Assembly: GCA_030592985.1 (NCBI GenBank)
Contig: JAUVIB010000250.1
Coordinates: forward strand, 1-5,489
Length of the DNA: 5,489 nt
Direction of reading: 5' to 3'
DNA from: Calditrichaceae bacterium
GTDB taxonomy: Bacteria; Calditrichota; Calditrichia; Calditrichales; Calditrichaceae
The notes beneath the pieces are model-generated. The model was not told the origin of the DNA. It saw nothing but the letters and a program-made list of their open reading frames with translations, and ran no database searches. This document shows, piece by piece, positions 1 through 5,176 of the stretch (its first letter is position 1; every line of letters starts with the position of its first letter). The translations under genes and the position numbers were made by a program.

Positions 1-632
1 CCCAGATCGTAACGAAACTTATCTCGTCCGTTAATAGGAACAAAAGCAAGATCAATTTCATGCGGTCTGAAATTCTTAATTTGTCCTTCATAGGGAATCG
101 TATCGCCCGCATGCAACAGATTCATACCTTCTACCTTTATAATATAGCTCAAATAAGGATAGCCTTTAATTTCGTCTTTATCGAATTGCTCATGCTTTGC
201 CGGAACAGCAGTTACCGTAATGCCGTCGATTGTAAGAACATCATCACCTTGTAGGGTATGAATTCGTTCTTCGTCGATATCAAAATTCAGCAGTGTTTGT
301 CGGGCACACTCGGGTACGATGAACTTCGCCTGTTCCGAGGCAATAGCTATGAACGGGATACCTTCCGGATCGATGTGATCAGCATGATCGTGCGTACAGA
401 TTACGAGGTCGGCATTAGTTACCTCGTGCGGAAGTATAGGCGGCGGCATCATACGGACATGTGCATTGGTTTTACCGCGAGTAATCCTTTCAGCGTAGGT
501 ACTCAGGTATGGATCAATGTAGATAATTAGATCATGGGACTTAATGACATACCCTTCCTGGCCAAGCCACCAGAAATTGAGCGAACCGTGTTCCACAATA
601 GTATCGTTAATTTCCTCAATCAAACGATTCAT
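1..632 (-). CDS. UlaG-type MBL-fold metal-dependent hydrolase (partial, C-terminus off window)
   Basis: The 210 codons seen encode a metallo-beta-lactamase-fold hydrolase of the UlaG / COG2220 type, probably cytoplasmic. UlaG opens the lactone ring of L-ascorbate 6-phosphate. Seen here: an N-terminal FWWLGQEGYVIKS stretch (residues 20-32) that resembles the start of the UlaG core, the metal-binding THDHADHID motif (80-88; ligands H81, H83, D85, H86), a later PAKHE histidine (H147) and HAGDT (D177). The last metal histidine and the C-terminus lie beyond base 1. The ATG at 632-630 overlaps the dehydrogenase stop as ATGA and has no clear Shine-Dalgarno, so translation is probably coupled to the upstream gene. 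Lactonase activity is likely from the family. The substrate is unknown; ascorbate phosphate is not supported, since no ula transport or phosphorylation genes are in view. The fold call is firm and the reaction tentative. Confidence 0.9.
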   Translation of the reverse strand, partial: MNRLIEEINDTIVEHGSLNFWWLGQEGYVIKSHDLIIYIDPYLSTYAERITRGKTNAHVRMMPPPILPHEVTNADLVICTHDHADHIDPEGIPFIAIASEQAKFIVPECARQTLLNFDIDEERIHTLQGDDVLTIDGITVTAVPAKHEQFDKDEIKGYPYLSYIIKVEGMNLLHAGDTIPYEGQIKNFRPHEIDLAFVPINGRDKFRYDL

Positions 633-1714
633 AATTCGCAGTTCAAGACAATTTTAATTGCCTGAGTTTGCGCTTTATTACAAGCAGTTTCGAAGGCCTT
701 TAGACCATCGTTAAGATTGAAACGGTGAGTAATCATCGGATCAACTTTAACCAAGCCACTTTCCAACAATCCGATAGCTCTCGAAAAGTCTGTATACATG
801 GCGTTAGTCGATGTTTTAAGCGTTCTCTCACCACTGAGTAACAAGGCAGGAAAAGTTATTTCTTTGTTTTTTGTGGCCAGGAGTACAACAATGCCGGCAT
901 TTTTCAACAAGGTCAGTGACTCAACAATACTATCCTGGGATCCCACCGTATTAAAAACACGATCCACACCCAAGCCTCCTGTATGCATCTTCACGAGGTC
1001 AGTAATAGTCTGTTTTGAGGCGGCCACGTTCAAAACATGATCCACGCCGAGTTTACTGGCAATATGTAAATTATCCTCTGCTATATCCGTAATGAAAGTT
1101 TCAGAGGCTCCATAGACCTTGGATAATTGAGCAATCATAATCCCAATAGGACCGGCGCCCAGTATAACGACCCTATTGAGAACTTCCGGCTTTGCCACGT
1201 CCACAGCGTGAAGAGCTGCAGTGAGGGGATCTAGAAATGTCGCTTGTTCATCAGTAATATTTTTAGGCAGTTCGTGCACGTGGTTGCTGAAGACGGGGCA
1301 ATATTCTGCCATTCCACCGGGATAAAAATCCATCTCTCCCCATCCCTGACCGTGTCCAAGATGTTTTGTCTCCTTGCAGAAATTCTCATGACCATTGCGG
1401 CAGTTATCGCATCGTCCACAAGCAGACCATGTCTGTACTGCGACCCGCTTACCAATTAACGGCTTGTCTGCCAAATCGTGTACTTCTACAACAATTCCAA
1501 CGAACTCGTGTCCCGGAATGATGTTAGGAGGATTGGGAACGTCCATCTGCAATGTTTGCTTTGCCCAGGGATTCTCTCCATGAAAATAGCGAATATCACT
1601 GCCGCAAATACCACACTTGTTAACTTTAATTAAAACCTGACCTGTTGTGATTTCCGGCTTTGGAACGTCCATGACTTCCAGCGTTTCAGGAGATTTCAGA
1701 ACTAATGCTTTCAC
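629..1714 (-). CDS. Zinc-dependent medium-chain alcohol/polyol dehydrogenase (threonine/sorbitol dehydrogenase-like)
   Basis: This is a complete 361-residue member of the medium-chain dehydrogenase/reductase family, which oxidises secondary alcohols with NAD(P). Catalytic zinc residues are C37 (in CGICGSD) and H69-E70 (in PGHEFVG). A structural zinc loop has C99, C102, C105 and C113. The Rossmann fingerprint GAGPIG spans 186-191, and an acidic residue at strand end (D210, FITD) favours NAD over NADP. The LDPLTAALHAV segment (161-171) and the PMITHRF segment near the C-terminus resemble L-threonine dehydrogenase, but sorbitol, galactitol and sugar-acid dehydrogenases share this layout, so the substrate is open. 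The start is GTG at 1714-1712, preceded by AGGAG with a 5-nt spacer. It sits 49 bp after the 114-residue gene and overlaps the lactonase-like gene by 4 bp. The family call is very sure. Confidence 0.95.
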   Translation of the reverse strand: MKALVLKSPETLEVMDVPKPEITTGQVLIKVNKCGICGSDIRYFHGENPWAKQTLQMDVPNPPNIIPGHEFVGIVVEVHDLADKPLIGKRVAVQTWSACGRCDNCRNGHENFCKETKHLGHGQGWGEMDFYPGGMAEYCPVFSNHVHELPKNITDEQATFLDPLTAALHAVDVAKPEVLNRVVILGAGPIGIMIAQLSKVYGASETFITDIAEDNLHIASKLGVDHVLNVAASKQTITDLVKMHTGGLGVDRVFNTVGSQDSIVESLTLLKNAGIVVLLATKNKEITFPALLLSGERTLKTSTNAMYTDFSRAIGLLESGLVKVDPMITHRFNLNDGLKAFETACNKAQTQAIKIVLNCEL

Positions 1715-1719
1715 CTTTA

Positions 1720-1724
1720 CTCCT
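1720..1724 (-). promoter_or_regulatory. Ribosome binding site fixing the GTG start of the dehydrogenase
   Basis: Read on the minus strand this is AGGAG, followed by TAAAG and then GTG. The 5-nt spacing and lack of an in-frame ATG at the family's N-terminus (MKALVLK) support GTG as the true start. Confidence 0.75.
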
Positions 1725-1763
1725 ATTTATTATTAATCAACGGGTTATATTTTGAGTATTTAC

Positions 1764-2108
1764 TTAATGAAATGTGATTATGATCTGTAGATATTGGCCT
1801 TCCTTATGGGTGGTAGATATGGTTGCATTGTAAGCTTTTAAGGCATCTTCTAATTGATCGGATAAGGCCGGCAGGGTGAGTTCTTCGGTAAATGCGGCAA
1901 AACTGAGCATAGAACCATCTCGATGTGCATTGAGTGATATTTCAATATCTCTGTCTGTTATTGGTGTTAAATAGTTTATGATATAATTGATAACTTTTAC
2001 CAACGAAGCAGGGTCATCAGTAGCAACCTGGCAATCAAACTCCAGGCTCATGTTGGCTTTCATACCCTTTTTTTCCTGAATCATCATCATTAAATCTCTT
2101 AAATCCAT
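1764..2108 (-). CDS. Uncharacterised 114-residue protein at the head of the dehydrogenase/lactonase unit
   Basis: I do not recognise this protein. The ATG at 2108-2106 has a good Shine-Dalgarno (AAAGGA, 7 nt upstream), so it is very probably expressed. It is soluble, with no signal peptide or membrane segment. It opens with a methionine-rich helix (DLMMMIQEKKG, 5-15), then a likely beta strand (SLEFDCQV), an amphipathic helix (DDPASLVKVINYIINYL, 31-47), paired strands (DIEISLN, then SMLSFAAF), a second helix (ALSDQLEDALKAY, 81-93) and a final strand (QYLQIIITF). The pattern of helix, N..N, strand, DGS, strand faintly recalls the N-box region of GHKL histidine-kinase ATPase domains, but the DxGxG nucleotide loop is missing, so any relation would be to a degenerate, non-ATP-binding form. 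The 49-bp gap to the dehydrogenase shows no terminator or promoter, which suggests co-transcription. The gene call is firm and the function unknown. Confidence 0.8.
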   Translation of the reverse strand: MDLRDLMMMIQEKKGMKANMSLEFDCQVATDDPASLVKVINYIINYLTPITDRDIEISLNAHRDGSMLSFAAFTEELTLPALSDQLEDALKAYNATISTTHKEGQYLQIIITFH

Positions 2109-2209
2109 GCTAATATCCTTTCTTATCTGGTAAACTTAGCGAAAGTAATTCATCTATAAATTTGAATAAAAAAAATTACTTTTTTCAATCTTAGAAAAAT
2201 ATAAGCAGA

Positions 2210-2267
2210 AAATGGGTAACTTTGCAAAAAATATTGAGCCCATTTGTAAATATTATGATGGGTTTTT
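2210..2267 (+). other. Two mutually exclusive hairpins, possible attenuator or terminator
   Basis: AAATGGG (2210-2216) can pair with CCCATTT (2239-2245) over 7 bp. The same middle segment, AGCCCAT (2237-2243), can instead pair with ATGGGTT (2258-2264) over 7 bp including one G-T pair, followed by a short T run (2263-2267). The second hairpin looks like a weak rho-independent terminator, with the first as an anti-terminator. Loops are long (about 22 and 14 nt) and no upstream plus-strand gene is visible, so the function is speculative. Confidence 0.25.
2217..2224 (+). promoter_or_regulatory. Possible Bacteroidota-type -7 promoter box (TAnnTTTG)
   Basis: TAACTTTG matches the TAnnTTTG -7 element used by the primary sigma factor of Bacteroidota. 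I do not find the matching TTTG -33 element at the expected distance upstream, so this may be chance. If active, it would start a rightward transcript with a leader of roughly 350 nt before the DUF188 gene, passing through the second hairpin and the GC island. Confidence 0.2.
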
Positions 2268-2281
2268 CCTAAAAGACTTAT

Positions 2282-2297
2282 TTTTTTAGTTAGATTT
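2282..2297. repeat. 16-bp direct repeat, copy 1
   Basis: TTTTTTAGTTAGATTT, matched at 15 of 16 positions by the copy at 2482-2497, exactly 200 bp away in the same orientation. The two copies bracket the GC-rich island. Confidence 0.35.
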
Positions 2298-2382
2298 AAT
2301 TCAGATTTCCCCTGAGAATATCTATGCTTGCTCCCGCCTGATCACGGGCACGGCGACTTTGTAGGTGTACCTCTAAAAACAT
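2296..2382 (-). pseudogene. 28-codon open frame in the GC-rich island, possible gene remnant
   Basis: An ATG at 2382-2380 opens a frame of 28 codons starting MFLEVHLQSRRARDQ and ending in TAA at 2298-2296. No Shine-Dalgarno precedes it and an in-frame TAG lies just upstream. Its base composition is far richer in G and C than its surroundings and resembles coding DNA. It may be a decayed gene fragment, part of a dispersed repeat, or chance. I do not recognise the peptide. Confidence 0.2.
2327..2373. other. GC-rich island in AT-rich intergenic DNA
   Basis: 29 of 47 bases are G or C (about 62% by hand count), while the flanks are strongly AT-rich. It contains small self-complementary elements: CCCG and CGGG around an 8-nt loop that holds TGATCA, and AGGT facing ACCT over 2 nt. 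The composition suggests inserted DNA, a structured RNA or a repeat element. Nothing here identifies which. Confidence 0.5.
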
Positions 2383-2392
2383 ACAGCCATGC

Positions 2393-2409
2393 TATTTATA
2401 TAATAAATA
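2393..2409. repeat. 17-bp AT palindrome
   Basis: TATTTAT and ATAAATA flank a 3-bp centre (ATA), giving perfect 7-bp arms. It could be a regulator's operator or simply AT-rich chance. It lies 168 bp upstream of the DUF188 gene. Confidence 0.3.
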
Positions 2410-2481
2410 AGGATAAAAGAAATTTGTGAATAGAAGAAATGGATATATATTTAAACGACTTTGCCTGAATTATTTTTTCAA

Positions 2482-2497
2482 TTTTTTGGTTAGATTT
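2482..2497. repeat. 16-bp direct repeat, copy 2
   Basis: TTTTTTGGTTAGATTT, differing from the copy at 2282-2297 at one base. It overlaps the candidate -35 box of the DUF188 gene. Confidence 0.35.
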
Positions 2498-2513
2498 TGA
2501 TTATATTTATAAA
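2486..2513 (+). promoter_or_regulatory. Candidate promoter of the DUF188 gene
   Basis: TTGGTT (2486-2491) and TATAAA (2508-2513) are separated by 16 bp, a fair sigma-70-like pair about 65 bp before the ATG. The region is so AT-rich that chance matches are common. Confidence 0.3.
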
Positions 2514-2577
2514 ATTGTATACCAATGATTAATCCTGTAGCTTCCCTGAATAAAAATTAACATTCGGATAACACATT

Positions 2578-3030
2578 ATGCAAATCTGGGTCGATGCCGA
2601 TGCATGTCCAAAACCGGTTAGAGATATTTTAATCAGGACGGCTAATAGATTGGAGATAGTGGTAACCTTTATTTCCAACCAGTATCATCGAATTCCTCAA
2701 ACAAAATTCCTAAAAGCCATCCAAGTACCCGGTGGATTTGATGTGGCCGATGAATACATTGTTGATCAGATTGAGAAAGATGACCTTGTCATTACCGCCG
2801 ATATTCCACTTGCCTCCCTGATCATAGAGAGAAATGCTTTTGCCCTGAACCCACGTGGAAAATTATATACCGTAGAGAATATTCAGGATTCACTGACTAT
2901 GCGGAATCTGAAGGATGAGTTGCGGTCAAGTGGTGTTGATACGGGTGGACAGAAGCCTTTTAATCATAAAAACCGGGAGATATTCGCAAATCAGCTGGAT
3001 AAATTTATTAGAAGAAATTGGCAAAAATAA
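2578..3030 (+). CDS. YaiI/YqxD family protein (DUF188 / UPF0178)
   Basis: This complete 150-residue protein matches the E. coli YaiI family from end to end in length and motifs. Seen: WVDADACP at the N-terminus (4-11; acidic D6 and D8), GGFDVADEYIV (52-62), DLVITADIPLA (69-79; D75), ALNPRG (89-94), LTMRNLKDELRSSG (106-119) and a TGG turn (122-124). The acidic cluster and fold resemble PIN-type nucleases, and a nucleic-acid role has been suggested for the family, but its biochemical function is not established. It is soluble and presumably cytoplasmic. ATG at 2578 is the family start; the ribosome site is weak (GGA, 9 nt upstream). It stands alone on the plus strand, divergent from the dehydrogenase unit, and converges on the sirtuin gene with a 21-bp gap in which I see no strong terminator. 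Family assignment is very sure. Confidence 0.96.
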   Translation: MQIWVDADACPKPVRDILIRTANRLEIVVTFISNQYHRIPQTKFLKAIQVPGGFDVADEYIVDQIEKDDLVITADIPLASLIIERNAFALNPRGKLYTVENIQDSLTMRNLKDELRSSGVDTGGQKPFNHKNREIFANQLDKFIRRNWQK

Positions 3031-3051
3031 AATTTTCTAATAGAATAAAAA

Positions 3052-3810
3052 TTATATTTCATTGATTGCGATAACATTTTTATATAATTTTTCCATGATA
3101 GAAACAGCTTTACCATTAAGAAAAACATCCGTAATGGAATTGGTATAAGAAGACGGTTCAATATTAACTTCAATGATTTTTGCTCCTCTTTCTTTAGCTA
3201 TATAGGGGATACCCGATGCGGGAGCAACTTCTCCGGTTGAACCGATAATTAGAAAAACATCGGCAATCTCAGCTTCATGGAATGACTTTGAATTGGCCGG
3301 CTCCGGAATAGCTTCGCCGAAAAAGATAAAATCGGGTTTTAATAATCCTTTACATTCTTTGCAAAGAGGCGGCAATTTAGTCATATCGATTTCATCAGCA
3401 GAATATATTTTAGAACAATTCAGACATACCAATTGCTTAGAACTACCATGATATTCATAAACCTCTTTACTTCCTGCCATTTGATGCAGATTATCAATAT
3501 TTTGCGTAATAATAGCCTTTATGTATCCTTTAGCCTCCATTTCAGCTAAGGCATGGTGGGCGCCATTTGGATTTGCCTTACCAAAATAATCATAAAATAT
3601 TTCTTTAATAAGTTTCCAGGAATCCTCGGGATGGTGTAAAAAGTAGCTGATATCTAAAAACCCGGGATCATACTTATTCCAGAGACCATCCTTACCACGA
3701 AATGGCGGGATACCGCTCTCTACGGAAATACCGGCGCCGGTAAAAGCTGTAACATGATTGGCGTTTAGAATAAGATTAGCTGCAATTTCCGTTAAACTGC
3801 TTGTAGACAT
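3052..3810 (-). CDS. Sir2-family NAD-dependent protein deacylase (sirtuin)
   Basis: A complete 252-residue sirtuin, the typical size for a single-domain bacterial or archaeal enzyme. It removes acyl groups from protein lysines, consuming NAD and yielding nicotinamide and O-acyl-ADP-ribose. Seen in order: GAGIS (25-29), GIPPFRGKDGLW (33-44), TQNIDNLH (102-109) and the catalytic histidine in YHG (H121). A zinc ribbon has C129, C132, C150 and C153; FGE is at 164-166, followed by GSTGEVAPAS (190-199) and IIEVN (212-216). FRG in place of FRS and the general pattern resemble archaeal Sir2Af1. The Y-x-x-R pair typical of desuccinylases is not evident, so deacetylation or a broad specificity is more likely. 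The usual GTS of the ribose-binding loop is GST here. The ATG directly follows the TAA of the upstream membrane protein, with GGGAAG inside that gene's end as the likely ribosome site, so the two are co-translated. Confidence 0.96.
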   Translation of the reverse strand: MSTSSLTEIAANLILNANHVTAFTGAGISVESGIPPFRGKDGLWNKYDPGFLDISYFLHHPEDSWKLIKEIFYDYFGKANPNGAHHALAEMEAKGYIKAIITQNIDNLHQMAGSKEVYEYHGSSKQLVCLNCSKIYSADEIDMTKLPPLCKECKGLLKPDFIFFGEAIPEPANSKSFHEAEIADVFLIIGSTGEVAPASGIPYIAKERGAKIIEVNIEPSSYTNSITDVFLNGKAVSIMEKLYKNVIAINEI

Positions 3811-4080
3811 TTATATACTTCCCGTAGTTACTTTCATGCTTTCATAATCCAACTCTGAGCCCATAACGCTATGAGGGATGGAATAGATCATAATTAGAAC
3901 AATAGCAGCGGCAACAACCCACCAGCGTCCTTTTACGCCTAATTGACGTGCTTTCCATAAAGCCAGCAGCCAACCGACAAATGCAAAAAGTGTTTTATTA
4001 TCCGTTAAATCCCATCCCCAGGGAATACCGGTCCAAAACTCTCCAAATGCAAACTTTTGCACAATGGGTCCTAAAATCAT
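3811..4080 (-). CDS. Membrane protein, C-terminal part (downstream of an in-frame TGA)
   Basis: 89 codons from an ATG that touches the TGA of the preceding segment and stays in its frame. The peptide begins with the second half of a hydrophobic helix (MILGPIV), then a conserved-looking, aromatic and glycine-rich loop (FAFGEFWTGIPWGWDLTDNKT, 10-30), and two further transmembrane helices (about 30-43 and 52-68). It ends in a polar tail containing IPHSVMGSELDY. The aromatic loop and the HSxxGSELDY tail look like a functional site of an integral membrane protein family that I associate with the Bacteroidota/Calditrichota group, without an assigned role. A ribosome site is poor (AGG 4 nt before ATG). 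The simplest reading is that this is the C-terminal third of one 274-residue protein with 4081-4635, cut by a stop. Reinitiation on the adjoining ATG could give two polypeptides. Confidence 0.65.
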   Translation of the reverse strand: MILGPIVQKFAFGEFWTGIPWGWDLTDNKTLFAFVGWLLALWKARQLGVKGRWWVVAAAIVLIMIYSIPHSVMGSELDYESMKVTTGSI

Positions 4081-4635
4081 TCAGCCTAATATCAATGTTA
4101 TCGTTGTAATCAATGTATACAAATAAATTTTCTCACCCTTGACAAGAGCCTCCAGACCGGCCACCGTAGACATAAACATGGCGATGAACATAAATAAAAT
4201 ATGCGGGATTAGGACGGTCCCAGGAACACCGCCTTTAAAGCGTATTACAACACTTTCATGTGATGGTATACTAATTTTTTTTTCTTCTTTCTGCAGTAAA
4301 ATATAATACTCCAATTTTCCGGCCGGAGGCTGATGCGGCAAAGAAACTGCTAATTGAGTGCCATCTCTCTTCATTTCAATTTTTTGCCATTCTTCTTGCG
4401 CTTTATAACGTTTATAGATTAAGTAGCCAATATAGGATGTATTGGAAAAATTTATAGTAACAACGGCGTTACCTTCTCCACCATGAGACCTTATCAATTT
4501 ATGTTTAACCGTCTCTCCTTCTATTTCGACTGTTCCTCGTAACGGGTATGTAGGCCCGGACATTCTTTGATAAACAACAGCTGTTAAAGTGATTAATATT
4601 GCCAGACACCATCGTACCCATTTTTTCTGTAGCAT
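4081..4635 (-). CDS. Membrane protein, N-terminal part (ends at in-frame TGA)
   Basis: 184 residues. The start is ATG at 4635-4633, because GAGGGG lies 5 nt before it; an earlier in-frame ATG at 4668 lacks a ribosome site and would add 11 polar residues. Layout: an N-terminal membrane anchor (about 6-22), a roughly 110-residue extracytoplasmic domain with beta-rich, Ig-like character (TVEIEGETVKHKLIRS, then INFSN, YLIYKRYK, KLEYYILL), a second membrane helix (about 138-160), a short loop (LVKGEKI), and a third helix that starts at 170 and is still hydrophobic when TGA stops it at LILG. The hydrophobic run continues without a break in the next segment, in the same frame, so the gene looks interrupted mid-helix. 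The function is unknown. It lies at the head of the sirtuin unit. Confidence 0.75.
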   Translation of the reverse strand: MLQKKWVRWCLAILITLTAVVYQRMSGPTYPLRGTVEIEGETVKHKLIRSHGGEGNAVVTINFSNTSYIGYLIYKRYKAQEEWQKIEMKRDGTQLAVSLPHQPPAGKLEYYILLQKEEKKISIPSHESVVIRFKGGVPGTVLIPHILFMFIAMFMSTVAGLEALVKGEKIYLYTLITTITLILG

Positions 4636-4640
4636 AAGTT

Positions 4641-4646
4641 CCCCTC
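4641..4646 (-). promoter_or_regulatory. Ribosome binding site choosing the membrane protein start
   Basis: GAGGGG on the minus strand, then AACTT, then ATG at 4635. It is the strongest Shine-Dalgarno on this unit and argues against the upstream ATG at 4668. Confidence 0.7.
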
Positions 4647-4650
4647 TTTC

Positions 4651-4656
4651 ATTATA
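4651..4656 (-). promoter_or_regulatory. Candidate -10 box of the membrane protein/sirtuin unit
   Basis: A perfect TATAAT on the minus strand, close enough to the start that the leader would be only about 15-18 nt. No good -35 box lies 16-18 bp upstream, so the match is tentative. The rest of the 4636-4759 gap is AT-rich with no terminator I would defend for the gene at 4760-5014. Confidence 0.3.
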
Positions 4657-4759
4657 GTCGCAATACAAGCAATTTCGAAAATTAAATTGATATATTCAAT
4701 ATTTATTCTAAACAATAAAAAAGAATATATAATTTCATCTTGGGAAAAATTCGAGTTTA

Positions 4760-5014
4760 TCAACCGTCAAGATATACACGTCCGATTTTCCATATAAAAT
4801 CGTCTGTATCAAAATTTAATTCAAAATAATCGGAGTTATCGGCAATTACAGAATAATGGTGTTTTTTATGATATCCTTCCTTGTTCACCCAAACTCCATT
4901 AATTTTACTTACTTTATAGACACGTTCTTTCCACTTGAAACGCAGCGGTTTTAATTTACCGGCGCTAAAATGAGAAATAACTTCAATTGCTTCGTTAATA
5001 TCTTCGTAAATCAT
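4760..5014 (-). CDS. Conserved small protein of unknown function (84 residues)
   Basis: A soluble 84-residue protein. I choose ATG at 5014-5012 because AAGGA stands 6 nt upstream; an open frame reaches back to 5092, but that ATG has no ribosome site and would run through the promoter. It has an N-terminal helix (EDINEAIEVISHF, 4-16), then a basic beta-rich core (PLRFKWKERVYKVSKINGVWV, 23-43), a charged turn (KEGYHKK), and strands HHYSVIAD (52-59), YFELNFD (63-69) and WKIGRVYL (75-82). The run of alternating aromatic and basic residues is like small proteins with an 'RF.W.GR.Y.V..I...W' signature (compare DUF6504, some of which sit next to DNA-repair polymerase genes). That resemblance is from memory and unverified. 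It ends in tandem stops TGA-TAA. It is divergent from the SDR gene. Confidence 0.75.
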   Translation of the reverse strand: MIYEDINEAIEVISHFSAGKLKPLRFKWKERVYKVSKINGVWVNKEGYHKKHHYSVIADNSDYFELNFDTDDFIWKIGRVYLDG

Positions 5015-5020
5015 TGGACA

Positions 5021-5025
5021 TCCTT
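5021..5025 (-). promoter_or_regulatory. Ribosome binding site of the 84-residue protein
   Basis: AAGGA on the minus strand with a 6-nt spacer to ATG at 5014. It decides the start against the longer frame. Confidence 0.6.
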
Positions 5026-5050
5026 TTTGTAATGTACTTGCGTACACCTT

Positions 5051-5079
5051 AATATAATAATAGTTTGCTTTTGCCGCAA
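5051..5079 (-). promoter_or_regulatory. Candidate promoter of the 84-residue protein
   Basis: Minus strand: TTGCGG (5079-5074), 17-bp spacer, TATATT (5056-5051). The -10 box matches consensus at 5 of 6 and the -35 only in TTG. It lies about 37 bp upstream of the start codon. Confidence 0.4.
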
Positions 5080-5098
5080 GAAAAAAGAGCATAATGCG

Positions 5099-5124
5099 AT
5101 ATTATTAAGCTTTATCAATAATAT
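5099..5124. repeat. Inverted repeat between divergent promoters, possible operator
   Basis: ATATTATT (5099-5106) and AATAATAT (5117-5124) are perfect 8-bp inverted arms around a 10-bp centre. The right arm abuts the -35 box of the rightward promoter and the left arm sits 20 bp above that of the leftward one, a suitable position for a dimeric regulator acting on both. The arms are pure A/T, so chance is possible. Confidence 0.35.
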
Positions 5125-5153
5125 TTGAAGGATATTAGTATTTTGGTTATCAT
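5125..5153 (+). promoter_or_regulatory. Candidate promoter of the SDR gene
   Basis: TTGAAG (5125-5130), 17-bp spacer, TATCAT (5148-5153). Matches are 4 of 6 and 5 of 6 to sigma-70 boxes at ideal spacing, about 35 bp before the start codon. It is the best promoter candidate in the window. Confidence 0.45.
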
Positions 5154-5176
5154 ACCACAAATAATGTACTAATTTT

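Larger units (their letters stand above)
2109..2577. other. 469-bp AT-rich intergenic region between divergent genes
   Basis: No complete conserved gene is visible on either strand. It must contain the promoters for the leftward three-gene unit and the rightward DUF188 gene. It also holds competing hairpins (2210-2267), a GC-rich island (2327-2373) with a short open frame, a direct repeat 200 bp apart (2282 and 2482) and a palindrome (2393-2409), each listed separately. For a compact genome, this is a long gap. Confidence 0.8.

Noticed and set aside
60..530. Plus-strand open frames of 64 and 90 codons
   Set aside because: They lie antisense to the MBL-fold gene, whose motifs are unmistakable, and encode no recognisable protein.
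798..1583. Several plus-strand frames of 60-80 codons and one alternative minus-strand frame
   Set aside because: All fall inside the well-supported dehydrogenase gene and have no family features.
2409..2500. Plus-strand short frame (GTG, about 24 codons) after AAGGA near 2409
   Set aside because: The spacing of about 15 nt is too long, the peptide is unremarkable, and AT-rich DNA yields such frames by chance.
3019..3056. Bidirectional terminator between the convergent DUF188 and sirtuin genes
   Set aside because: Only a 4-bp stem (TTCT/AGAA) can be drawn, with no G/C content, too weak to call.
4075..4090. Selenocysteine at the in-frame TGA
   Set aside because: The position is inside a plain hydrophobic helix with no redox context, and I see no convincing SECIS-like hairpin just downstream.
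3811..4635. TGA recoded as glycine, as in SR1/Gracilibacteria
   Set aside because: TGA ends the zinc dehydrogenase at the normal family length and in an ATGA overlap with the next gene, so it works as a stop here. The protein families also do not suggest those phyla.
4636..4668. Longer start for the membrane protein at 4668
   Set aside because: No ribosome site there; it would cover the strong GAGGGG site and the TATAAT box.
4685..4735. AT-rich inverted repeats (TATTCT/AGAATA, ATTGA/TCAAT) after the 84-residue gene
   Set aside because: Short all-AT or nearly all-AT arms, no T tract in the right place for a terminator, and expected by chance at this composition.
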